Source: Phymorhynchus buccinoides (Eukaryota > Mollusca > Gastropoda > Neogastropoda > Raphitomidae). From it: a DNA stretch of 64,000 nt. The stretch covers positions 10,201,537 to 10,265,536 of the forward strand of contig CM065713.1 of NCBI GenBank assembly GCA_017654935.2, read 5' to 3'. Shown one piece after another: positions 35,690 to 46,600 of the stretch. Each line of letters starts with the position of its first letter. Positions within the stretch are counted from its first letter, which is position 1. The translations under genes were made by a program, and so were the position numbers. The notes beneath the pieces were generated by a model. It saw only the letters and a program-made list of their open reading frames with translations, searched no databases and was not told the origin of the DNA.

Positions 35690-35985
35690 AACTCATTTGC
35701 ATCGCAACGATTTTGAATGATTAAAAAAAAACCTCACAAATCACTCCAGCCATGCACACAAACAAAACGGACATAAACAAAAAAAAGACATGAAAGAAGA
35801 TTACTACAGGTTTTTACTTCAGGTTTAGACTTATAAGGGAAGTGGTAGATCAGACTTGTATAGACATATAATATATAGAAAAACTCTCTTCAGCAATTAG
35901 TTACCCCACTTCAAACGCAAAATAAGAGGCAAAAGTGTTGTCTATGGGAGCGAGCAAGTTCAGAAGTGACCAAAGTGTGGTGTGC
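35690..35985. repeat. 300-bp dispersed repeat, copy 2 of 3
   Basis: Same orientation and limits as the copy at 12766-13062, starting CATTTGCATCGCAACGATT. Small indels distinguish the copies. Confidence 0.75.
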
Positions 35986-36197
35986 ACACAGATTTACTTC
36001 CCTTGAAACAAATTCATCAAATTGAGGCATCAGAATAGTCTGAAGTCCAATCCTCTGAAAACCGCGATAAAATGGCCATTAGGCCCGAGACTAAACAGAG
36101 ACAACACTGTAAATGAGTTCCCAACATCACCAAAATGGCTTAATATAGTAATAAATCACTATAAAATGCTATTTTATGCTGTCACATGGCATGCCCG

Positions 36198-36285
36198 TAT
36201 GTGTGTGTGTGTGTGTGTGTGCGTGCGTGCGTGTGCGTGCGCGCGCGCGCGTGTGTGTATGTGTGTGTTGTGTGTGTGTGTTTCT
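36198..36285. repeat. (GT)n/(GC)n microsatellite
   Basis: Alternating purine-pyrimidine tract including GCGCGCGCGCG, a sequence type able to adopt Z-DNA. Confidence 0.85.
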
Positions 36286-36424
36286 GTAAATTGTGTACCT
36301 TTTTCAAGATATGTGTTTTTGATCAATTGTATATATGTACTTTTCTATATTCTACTCATGAAAAATGTATGTACGTTCGTCATGTTCTTATTGTATAAGA
36401 TAATGTATATTCTATGTTGTATTT

Positions 36425-36510
36425 GTATTAAATATGTAAAGCGCTTAGAGCCCTAAATCAGAGAATAGGCGCTATATAAATATTCATTATTATTATTATT
36501 ATTATTTAAC
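36425..36510 (+). mobile_element. LINE/SINE 3' tail with (ATT)n
   Basis: ATGTAAAGCGCTTAGAGCCC then GGCGCTATATAAATATTC and (ATT)n, the same tail type as at 22860-22930 and 6584-6660. Confidence 0.65.
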
Positions 36511-36643
36511 AGAAAAGATAACACTGAATAAAAAGCCAAAACCTCTGACAAGAGAAGCCAATCCTCTGTCAGAAATTCTGAATCCTCTGAAATTAGCAGA
36601 TCCTCTGACAATTCTGATGCCTGATTAATTGACAGCTTAGATA

Positions 36644-36887
36644 TTAACCCTTTCACCGCCAGCCATTTTTCAGCCCAAAAATGCCATTAAACTTAACTGA
36701 GAAGAGAGAAAAACAATCTGCAATTTTGGGAATTCCTCTGTGACATATTTAACATAAGGCATATCCTTACTCCCAAAATAAGGAAAATAGGATATTTGGA
36801 TAACAGACCCTGATTTGATGCCTTTTAGTGACATGGGTGTTAAACCATTGTGGTGCATAAATGCGACATTGGCGGTGAAAGGGTTAA
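36644..36887. mobile_element. piggyBac-like MITE with TTAA duplication
   Basis: TTAA then CCCTTTCACCGCCA on the left mirrors TGGCGGTGAAAGGG then TTAA on the right, exactly. The 244-bp body is non-coding. Related copies are at 5614-5859 and in fragments at 52617-52830. Confidence 0.85.
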
Positions 36888-37174
36888 TTCCGGCCATATA
36901 TGGGTGGAACGACTTGAATGAGTTAAAACAGGCTTGTTGTAAACATTTTTGGAATTTGGTCATCCAGCTGACTTCAGAATTAATTTTCATCTACAGTTGA
37001 ACCTCTCTCTAAGACCTTCAAAGTTCATCCTGAATGAGGTCTTATTAGGGAGGTGATTTTAATACTTACAAAGAAGAGCAATGTCTCAGAGAAGTAGGTC
37101 TTATGTGGGAGGGAGTCTTATAATGGGAGGTCTTATACGGGAGGTTCCACTGTATTGCAATTCCACTCCTCAAC

Positions 37175-37520
37175 ATTGCTGATGCTGATGTGCTCCTCCT
37201 CCTTCTTCGTTGGCTCAGCAGACAGTTTCCTGTCATATGAGCGCAGATGCGTTATGCTGCCGTTATGCGCCCAACTAAGAAATATATAGTTAGGCCCAGC
37301 ATGTCCGACTTCGGCTGAAAAAGTCTTTGTAAGAATTTATATTTTTTTTTAAAGGCAGGAGAATGGACCAATTAGATAGAAAGATAGCAGATGACAGTAA
37401 GCAAAGGGAAAAGGCAAAGAGTCAAAGAGAGTGATGGATTAGAGGAAGTTACAAGCACATAACTTCCAGAAGGTGAGGGAACTATTTGTACAGAAGACCC
37501 CCCCGGTATCCCCACCGGGG
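37175..37520 (-). repeat. TATA-bearing dispersed repeat, copy
   Basis: Same unit as 34920-35240, with the TATA box decayed to TACAAATAG. It ends in CCCCACCGGGGGG at the left edge of the reversed unit. Confidence 0.7.
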
Positions 37521-37637
37521 GGTATGATGTGCTCCTGAAACCAGTTTAAAATACCAGCTTCGACCAAAGTTTCCTTCAAGCCATCATGATGACAATTACG
37601 TGTCTTTTGACGCAGGCCCATTATTGTGGGCATGATG

Positions 37638-37855
37638 TAGGGGAAGACGGGGTAAAAATCGCATGGGCGGGTAAGAAGCCCACCCCAATTATCTCATGAA
37701 ATGAAGCAAATTTCAGTCTCATTTTGCCCATGAGACGAGCGTTAATGTCTAGCATTCGTCTCATGGGCAAATTTGACTGAAATGTTCTTTATTTCATGAG
37801 ATAATTGGGGTGGGCTTCTTACCCGCCCATGCGCTTTTTACCCCGTCTTCCCCTA
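37638..37855. mobile_element. Palindromic MITE, copy 2
   Basis: Almost identical to the copy at 34646-34863, bounded by TA on both sides. Differences are a few substitutions (for example AAAATCGCATGG for AAAAGCGCATGG). Confidence 0.85.
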
Positions 37856-38219
37856 CACACAAACAACGGCCTTACATCAGACCTCAAGTCCTCTTAAAGA
37901 CCCCCCACGTCACGTGTCAAAATAACTGTTTTCACGTGTTTCCCCTCTTATAGCTGGTAAGAACTCTTAAGAAATCTTCCTAGCATAAGAGGGAATGTGT
38001 CACGTGACGTGGGGGGTCTTCAAAGACTTGAAAAAATAAAAACACCAACACCGTAGTTCCTGTGGCAGCGAAGTTTCGGTTTATTTAAAAACCTTTGACG
38101 AGGCTAAAACAGTTGGCCAACTGACAAAAACAACAAGCTTGCAAACATCCCAAATAAATTTTAAAAAATAGTGAATAAAGTTCGGAGTTTCAGAGTTTGG
38201 GAGAAAAAAAGGGAAGTGA

Positions 38220-39150
38220 AAATCAACAAGTGCATCGCCGAGCTACTCCGAGCTACTCCGAAATCGGAATGTGTCGGCTGTACACACAGCGGGGATACCA
38301 TTGAGAACTGAAAACAGGACGCACGCACGGACGGATGGACGGCCGGAAAGAAGTGGGACATATCGGGCCTGTGACACAAAGGGACTATAGGGCACAGCGG
38401 GCTTATCCCATGCTTAGCGACTCGGGAACTTATCTGCCGCTTGGTGATGGGCGTGTTGTTGTTTTTTTTTACTACGCACTAATCATTAAAAACGCATCAA
38501 AACAGCAAATAACTGAATAGTTTTTTTATATATAGCCTTGGGGTTCGGACCCGTGATTTGAGCGCGCGCGATCATGCGCGCACACGCGCACAGAAACATT
38601 CATGACAACTGTGTTATAGACCATTCATCAAGAAATGTTTGTGAAAAAAACTGCATTGAAATACATGCCAAACTTCGCGAGATATTAGCGATTATGTGTT
38701 TCGGGGTTTGAACCCCGTAACTGGCGCGACCTTGACCTTAATGTAAAACTAAATACATCAGTAGATAGCTTGCATCTTGGCAAACTAGTAGGGGAAGACG
38801 GGGTAAAAAGCGCATGGGCGGGTAAGAAGCCGCCACCCCAATTATTTCATGAAATAAAGAAAATTTCAGTCCAATTTGCCCATGAGACGAATGCTAGACA
38901 TTAACGCTCGTCTCATGGGCAAAATGAGATTGAAATTTGCTTCATTTCATGAGATAATTGGGGTGGGCTTCTTACCCGCCCATGCGCTTTTTACCCCGTC
39001 TTCCCTTATACCAAATGTGATGATGATAGACTGAATAGTTTTTGAGAAAAACGGACGAATAGCCGGACGGACGGCACGCCGGACGGACGCCGCCGGACGG
39101 ACGGACCAGACAAAAACAATAGTTCCCCGAACCTTCGGCTCGGGGACTAA
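38220..39150 (-). repeat. 950-bp dispersed repeat, minus copy
   Basis: Reverse complement of 25365-26320, recognisable by GACCTTGACCTTAATG, CGCGCGCGATCATGCGCGC and CCTTCGGCTCGGGGACT. It is interrupted at 38789-39008 by palindromic MITE copy 3. Confidence 0.8.
38789..39008. mobile_element. Palindromic MITE, copy 3, with paralogous empty site
   Basis: Same palindrome, here inside the 950-bp repeat. The flanks read AACTAG-TA and TA-TACCAAAT. The uninterrupted copy at 25519-25533 reads (reversed) AACTAGTATACCAAAT. This shows directly that a single TA was duplicated on insertion. Confidence 0.9.
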
Positions 39151-39339
39151 ACACACACATGCACGCACGCACACACGGCCCAAACACATGGGGGAGCATG
39201 CAGCGCTTCAGACAACGCACCACACACAGTTCAGCAACTGCATCAATTTGTAAAGCACTTTGGCGATACCCAAATCGAGAGTGTTTGAGTTTTCTGACTA
39301 ACACGAATGCTTCAAGCTCCAATCTCTAAAAATAACCAA

Positions 39340-39580
39340 AAAAACAAGAGGCAAAGCCTTCAAGGCTCACTCGAACAAGCACATGTGGGACAACAACAAA
39401 GATTGAGGGGGGTGTCTAAAGTACAAGATTGCCAATGCAATTTAAAGGTACAAATGAAACTATCGTCAATGGATACAACATTAAAAAAGAAAAGAAAAAA
39501 AGTGCTTGTGCCAAGAATCGAACCCAGAACCATTGGCATAACAGACAGACGCTCTACCAATGAGCTATTGAGGCTTTCAG
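39340..39580 (-). mobile_element. tRNA-Asn-derived SINE
   Basis: Reversed, the head at 39577-39505 reads GCCTCAATAGCTCATTGGTA, then GAGCG, an anticodon-loop-like CTGTTAT, and GGGTTCGATTC. The D-arm (GCTC/GAGC), A box and B box are recognisable, and CTGTTA suggests a tRNA-Asn (GTT) ancestor. The acceptor and anticodon stems do not pair, so this is not a functional tRNA. The SINE body continues to about 39340, ending in AGCCTTGAAGGCTTTGCCTC then TTGTTTTT. Confidence 0.65.
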
Positions 39581-39848
39581 TGTTGATGAGTTTCTTAACT
39601 CATGTTGCCTGTTGAATACTCTCTAACCCACTAATCTCAAATGTTATCTGTTTGTTATCTGTTTACAGTGTTGCTTTAAGTATTTAATTATTCAAATCAT
39701 TATTGCTTGAAAGCTTGCATAAACATCTATAAGCGTTCAAAGTTTGAACAATGTACGCCTTCTATTTCCCGATAAAATGCCAACGTTAAAGTTTGGAAAT
39801 TTAAGACCACAGACGCAACACACACACATCCGAACAACTATCACACTA

Positions 39849-42713
39849 CAGTACACCCCGCTTATAGTAAAGTGCAGGGGAGCAAGGCTTTTCCTTTATT
39901 ATAACAGGTTTTTCTTATAAACGATTTTCGGATATAGTCAAGTTTTTATGATATTTTTTATCTTATCCGATATTGTTTTTCAAAGTCAAAGCTAATGTAA
40001 AATACTAAATATAAACCCATCCTACCCCTTCCTCATATGGTTTGAGGTCCAAAAAGGTGATTGGGTTTATATACATGGTCTATTTCCCTGTGCACAAAAC
40101 AAAACTAGCTGTAAAAGCATATAGTGTACAACCTCCAGCTTCCAGAATCGCCTTTGAATCTATTCATGCATGCACACGCACGTGCGTGCGCGCACACTCA
40201 CACACACACACGCACCGTGACCGAACAATTTGCCTGCGGACATTTCGCCTATGGACACTTTGCCTACGGACATTTTGCCTACTGGACATTATGCCTACAG
40301 ACATTATGCCTGATAATAGATTATCATCCCTGCAATAAAATATCGCATTTTTATGATGCTACAGCAAAACCCAGTTATAAGAAAATCGAAGGGAGATAAT
40401 TTTTTTGTTTTCTTATATCCGTGTTTTGTTATATCCGAAACTCGAATAAAAGAAAACATTTTGATTTTTTCTTTCTTATAACCGAGTTGAATGGGGGAAA
40501 AGGGAAAAAATAAAAGAGAAAAAGAGAAAAAAAATAAAATAAAAGACAAACAGAAACATAAAACGAAGAAAAAAATGCTTTTACATAAATTGGTGCATGA
40601 AAAAAAAGGGGAAAAATGCAAAACAAAGGAGGAAAAAAAGAAAGAACAGAACAGAAAATTAAAAACAAAAATGAAGGCAGACGTGGTGTGAGTTGCATGA
40701 TGAGCGAGCAAGATAGCGGAGAGCAGATGAATGAGTGTGTGTGGTGTGAGAGTAACATATTTGTTTAAATGTCAATTTCTGTTTCTTGTTTTTAATCAAT
40801 ATTCTAATTTGGATGTATAACTTACTTTACACAGTGGAAGACAATTTTGTATTTGCGTTTGTACAATGCCAATGGACAATAAGGAAACTTGCGACCTATG
40901 ACTCATGTTTTACATCATAAAATCAAAATACAACAAAACTCGGTTATAAGAAAATCGAAGGGAGATGATGTTTTGCTTATTACCATATCCAAGTTTTCTT
41001 ATATCCGAAACTCGGATACAAGAAAACATTTTGAAGTTTTTCCCCTTATAAACAAATTGAAAAGGGAAAAAAAGAAAAGAAAAGAAAGACAGAAAAACAA
41101 AACGAAGAGAAAATCCTTTTCCCTAATTTGATGCATGTCTTGCATCATAAAATCAAAATAGTCTACTAAGAAGAAGATTTAAAGGTGCCTACAACAACTT
41201 AACTAAGAAGCCTTTTTTTTGTCTTTTTACTGTTATCAAATGCGTAACCCTTCACCTTTCTTGTACTGAATTATTACCATTTACTGTCCACCCATGCAGC
41301 TTTTCATCGATCGTTTGCTTTTGTTTATGTAGATGTTCGTCCACATATTCAGTTATTTGTATATCTTCTTAAAGAAATGAATTGCCTTTTCCTCTCTGCC
41401 ATTGCTGCTGAAAATGTAAGGATGGACAGTCTCTCTACCACCAACACAAAAGTACTCATATTTTTTTCTTCTGCTCAACATTTATTTTGCACAGAATACT
41501 GAAGGAAAGTATGGAATAAAGGAACAAAAAGAACTCAATTAGTCTTGTAATCAAGTGCCTGTACTGTTTAGAATGTCTGTGACACAACTGGTATGAGGTA
41601 AACTTTCCCTTTTTGGAACGACTTCAATTTTCTCAGAACATCCTTTCAGTTCAGGTCCAACTCATTTTTAAAGACACACTGACCCAACACAATTAAATCC
41701 CTTGTTTTTTTTTGGGTAGCTGTGACCCACATACAAATTCCCCAAACTTCAAATTGAGGCTGCTCTTTAAAATGTTTCGTTTTCAATTGGGGGCATTTGT
41801 ATGGGAGTCAAACCTGGTCAAAACAAGATTTTGTACTAGCTATAAGAAGGAAAACACGTGGAACCCGTGATTTTGACACGTGATCTGGTGGGTCTTTAAG
41901 AAAATGTTGTCAATGGTAATTCGCTTATAAGTAAATAGAACTCGCTTATAAGAAAATGAACTGCAAACCAACTCGCTTGTATGACATAATTTTGTTATAT
42001 CCAAGTTTCCATTGCGGATGGGAGAAAAAATTTGCTTGCTTATAACCGAGTTTTCTTATAAGCGAGTTTCCCAGTTTTGATCATAGATCCATATAAGAAA
42101 GAAGAAGTTCGGCAGGGAATTTTGTTTTGCTTCATTGTAAGCGAGTTTTCTTATAAGCGAGTTTCTTATAAGCGGATTCGGCTGTATATATATTTTTTTC
42201 GGATTCATTTTTTTCCACTAAGTAATGAGGGGAAAGAAACATGTTTTTGAGTGCCTTTCAATTTCGTTGATGAAGGTGGGTAGAGGGAGTAGTGAGACTG
42301 TGACGTATACATTGATGACGTATTTACAAAGGTCAGGAGGAGGACAATTTTTTTTTTTTGGTAACGAGGAGGAACCACAAATGACTTTACTATATTATAC
42401 TGTTATTTACTACGTAATTATAACCCAGTTGTTATTATGGGTGAGGGAGTGGTGAGACTGTGATGCATACATTGGTCACGTATTTACAAAGGTCACGAAA
42501 AGGACTTTTTTTATTTTTTTTTGTAACCCAGGAGCCAGTCCTGTGGGGAACCAAAAGTAACTTTACTATAGCAGTTTTTTTATTATAACCGAGTTGATAC
42601 TATCCGAGGTCTATTTAGTAATAAAACAGTAGACCTTTGGCCGGGAACCAGTGCTTTCTTTTACTGTAACCGAAATTTCTTATAACCGAGTTTACTATAA
42701 ACGGGGAGTACTG
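39849..42713. mobile_element. 2.87-kb pogo/Tigger-like non-autonomous element
   Basis: The left end CAGTACACCCCGCTTATAGT and the right end, reversed, CAGTACTCCCCGTTTATAGT, match at 21 of 23 positions and are bounded by TA. Inside, the words CTTATAAG, GGTTATAAGAAAATCGAAGG and TATATCCGAAACTCG recur many times in both orientations near 40370-40480, 40930-41060, 41930-42190 and 42570-42700. No transposase frame is visible; the AAAGAAAAAG frames are low-complexity. The family is inferred from TA flanks, CAGT termini and ends like those of pogo/Tigger elements. Confidence 0.65.
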
Positions 42714-43254
42714 TATTGGGGTCTGCAACGAACACCTTTTGCAAGAGTGAATGCCCTTGGTGGGTGGGGGAAGATGGTTCAGTACTGACCAAACAGGGGG
42801 ATAACTCTCGCCAATAACCCTATTTGATGCCACTAAATGGCTGCCTTTCGCAAGAGTGAATGCCCTTGTCAGTACTGACCAGCAAGGGAATCACTCTCAC
42901 TGTCAAGGGAGTTAATAACCCTAGTTGCAGAGGCCTATAGACTCACTTCGTGTTAGCAAGTTAACACGAGTGAGCCAAAAATGAATGTCACATAGCTGTA
43001 TAGAAAGAATTGTTTGCACTCTCTGTGCGGAACAAAGCAAAAAGCAAAGAACACCATTTCTGAGATAACTTTTTGAGTGATATAAGTCAGGGTTCTTTCC
43101 CTGCTGTACTTCTTCTTCTGCGTTCCCAGGCCATATGGCCATATTGGGCAAGGTACGCATTTGTCCGTTTTTACTGGTCTCCCCGCCACGTACAGCCGGC
43201 ACATTCCGATTTCGGAGGAGCTCAAAGGAGAAAAATGATTTGGAAGATTTGTTT

Positions 43255-43430
43255 TGGAAAAAAGGCAGGAGAATAGACCAATAAGTCAGAAAGATAGTAG
43301 ATGATAGAAAGCAAAGGGAAAAGGCAGAGTCAAAGAGAGTGACAGATTAGAGGAAGTTACAGGCACAAAACTTTCAGAAGGTGGGAGAACTATTTGTATG
43401 AAAGACCCCCGGTATCCCCATGGGGAACCC
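43255..43430 (-). repeat. TATA-bearing dispersed repeat, partial copy
   Basis: Reversed, it contains GGATACCGGGGGTCTTTCAT, then GAAAGTTTTGTGCCTGTAAC and TCTAATCTGTCACTCTCTTT. It follows a GAGCTCCTCCGAAATCGGAA-type block (reverse of 43200-43225) seen also at 55640. Confidence 0.7.
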
Positions 43431-43612
43431 TGCTGTACAAAATGCTCAAGCAACACAGCCACACCCCACGCTTGAGTATATATATATATATATATATATA
43501 CTCTCGAAAAAGTCTGCGGGTGTAGACGAAAATTTGGACAATATTTATAAATAAACAAGACTAATCTAGTTTGGAGTTGTTTTTCGACTTTGCATTTTTA
43601 GGTCAAATAAGT

Positions 43613-43643
<31 letters not shown>

Positions 43644-46600
43644 GTACAAGAATTGAAGAAGAAAAAACAACCACACCATTAAACTTTCCTCTTATAGTTT
43701 GCTTGCTTTAATAAAACTTTGTTTGTGTCCAATGTATCAGTTTGTGAACCTAAGAAAGAAACTCAATAACTTTAATTTTAACTTTACGATTTGTTCTGTG
43801 TTCTGAAAAGAAAATAATGTGTTGATTTACTTTTTCTCCCAATGGGGGAGATAGACAATGCCTATGCAAAGACAGCTGTTTCGTCTTTGAGAAAGACTCT
43901 TCCAGTCTGCATATCGGCCTGCAAAGAATGTCCACAGTGAACATTCAAACTGACCTAGGAAACTTTCTCCAAGAGAAAGGTTGTCCTCTTTGCACCAGAT
44001 TGAAAGTCCACAATAAAAGCAAACCAGCACTTAATTCAAAAGAAATGGTAAAAATCTTGTGTAAAATAACAAAAATAATAATGTTCTAAAATTACAATCC
44101 CTCGAAGAGAGTAGAAGAGATGGGATGCCATGTTGGTGGATCCAGTGAAGGATTCAATAGGGGAGGTCATAGAAATCGTAGTAAACACCAACATACTCCC
44201 GGTGAGGAGGAATGTAGAGAGGTGTGCCTGGATCAGGTTGTTTTTTCTTCTTCAATTCTTGTACGTTTATATTATACTTGGAAGAAGGAAAAACGCATCA
44301 GTCTACCTGATCCAGGCACACCTCTCTACATTCCTCCTCACCGGGAGTATGTTGGTGTTTACTACGATTTATATGACCTCCCTTATTGAATCCTTCACTG
44401 GATCCACCAACATGGCATCCCATCTCTTCTACTCTCTTCGAGGGATTGTAACTTTAGAACATTATTATTTTTGTTATTTTACACAAGATTGTTACCATTT
44501 CTTTTTAATTAAGTGCTGGTTTGCTTTTATTGTGGACTTTCAATCTGGTGCAAAGAGGACAACCTTTCTCTTGTAGAAAGTCTTCTAGCTCAGTTTGAAT
44601 GTTCACTGTGGACATACTTTGCAGGCCGATATGCAGACTGAAGAATCTTTCTCAAAGATGAAACAGCTGTCTTTGCATAGGCATTGTCTATCTCCCCCAT
44701 TGGGAGAAAAAGTAAATCAGCACATTATTTTCTTTTATTCTTTTCAGAACACAGAATAAATTGTAAAGTTAAAATTAAAGTTATTCAGTTTCTTTCTTAG
44801 GCTCACAAACTTAAATATTGGACACAAAACAAGTTTTTTTCAAGCTAACTATATATATATAAGAGGAAAGTTTAATGGTGTGGTTGTTTTTTCTTCTTCA
44901 ATTCTTGTACGTTTATATTATACTTGGAAGAAGGAAAGCGCATCAGTCTACCTGATCCAGGCACACCTCTCTACATTCCTCCTCACCGGGAGTATGTTGG
45001 TGTTTACTACGATTTATATGACCTCCCTTATTGAATCCTTCACTGGATCCACCAACATGGCATCCCATCTCTTCTACTCTCTTCGAGGGATTGTAACTTT
45101 AGAACATTATTATTTTTGTTATTTTACACAAGATTGTTACCATTTCTTTTTAATTAAGTGCTGGTTTGCTTTTATTGTGGACTTTCAATCTGGTGCAAAG
45201 AGGACAACCTTTCTCTTGTAGAAAGTCTTCTAGCTCAGTTTGAATGTTCACTGTGGACATACTTTGCAGGCCGATATGCAGACTGAAGAATCTTTCTCAA
45301 AGATGAAACAGCTGTCTTTGCATAGGCATTGTCTATCTCCCCCATTGGGAGAAAAAGTAAATCAGCACATTATTTTCTTTTATTCTTTTCAGAACACAGA
45401 ATAAATTGTAAAGTTAAAATTAAAGTTATTCAGTTTCTTTCTTAGGCTCACAAACTTAAATATTGGACACAAAACAAGTTTTTTTCAAGCAAACTATATA
45501 TATATAAGAGGAAAGTTTAATGGTGTGGTTGTTTTTTTCTTCTTCAATTCTTGTACGTTTATATTATACTTGGAAGAAGGAAAGCGCATCAGTCTACCTG
45601 ATCCAGGCACACCTCTCTACATTCCTCCTCACCGGGAGTATGTTGGTGTTTACTACGATTTATATGACCTCCCTTATTGAATCCTTCACTGGATCCACCA
45701 ACATGGCATCCCATCTCTTCTACTCTCTTCGAGGGATTGTAACTTTAGAACATTATTATTTTTGTTATTTTACACAAGATTGTTACCATTTCTTTTTAAT
45801 TAAGTGCTGGTTTGCTTTTATTGTGGACTTTCAATCTGGTGCAAAGAGGACAACCTTTCTCTTGTAGAAAGTCTTCTAGCTCAGTTTGAATGTTCACTGT
45901 GGACATACTTTGCAGGCCGATATGCAGACTGAAGAGTCTTTCTCAAAGATGAAACAGCTGTCTTTGCATAGGCATTGTCTATCTCCCCCATTGGGAGAAA
46001 AAGTAAATCAGCACATTATTTTCTTTTATTCTTTTCAGAACACAGAATAAATTGTAAAGTTAAAATTAAAGTTATTCAGTTTCTTTCTTAGGCTCACAAA
46101 CTTAAATATTGGACACAAAACAAGTTTTTTTCAAGCAAACTATATATATATAAGAGGAAAGTTTAATGGTGTGGTTGTTTTTTCTTCTTCAATTCTTGTA
46201 CGTTTATATTATACTTGGAAGAAGGAAAGCGCATCAGTCTACCTGATCCAGGCACACCTCTCTACATTCCTCCTCACCGGGAGTATGTTGGTGTTTACTA
46301 CGATTTATATGACCTCCCTTATTGAATCCTTCACTGGATCCACCAACATGGCATCCCATCTCTTCTACTCTCTTCGAGGGATTGTAACTTTAGAACATTA
46401 TTATTTTTGTTATTTTACACAAGATTGTTACCATTTCTTTTTAATTAAGTGCTGGTTTGCTTTTATTGTGGACTTTCAATCTGGTGCAAAGAGGACAACC
46501 TTTCTCTTGTAGAAAGTCTTCTAGCTCAGTTTGAATGTTCACTGTGGACATACTTTGCAGGCCGATATGCAGACTGAAGAATCTTTCTCAAAGATGAAAC

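Noticed and set aside
39505..39577. Functional tRNA gene
   Set aside because: The D-arm and T-arm are present, but the acceptor and anticodon stems do not pair; best seen as a SINE head.
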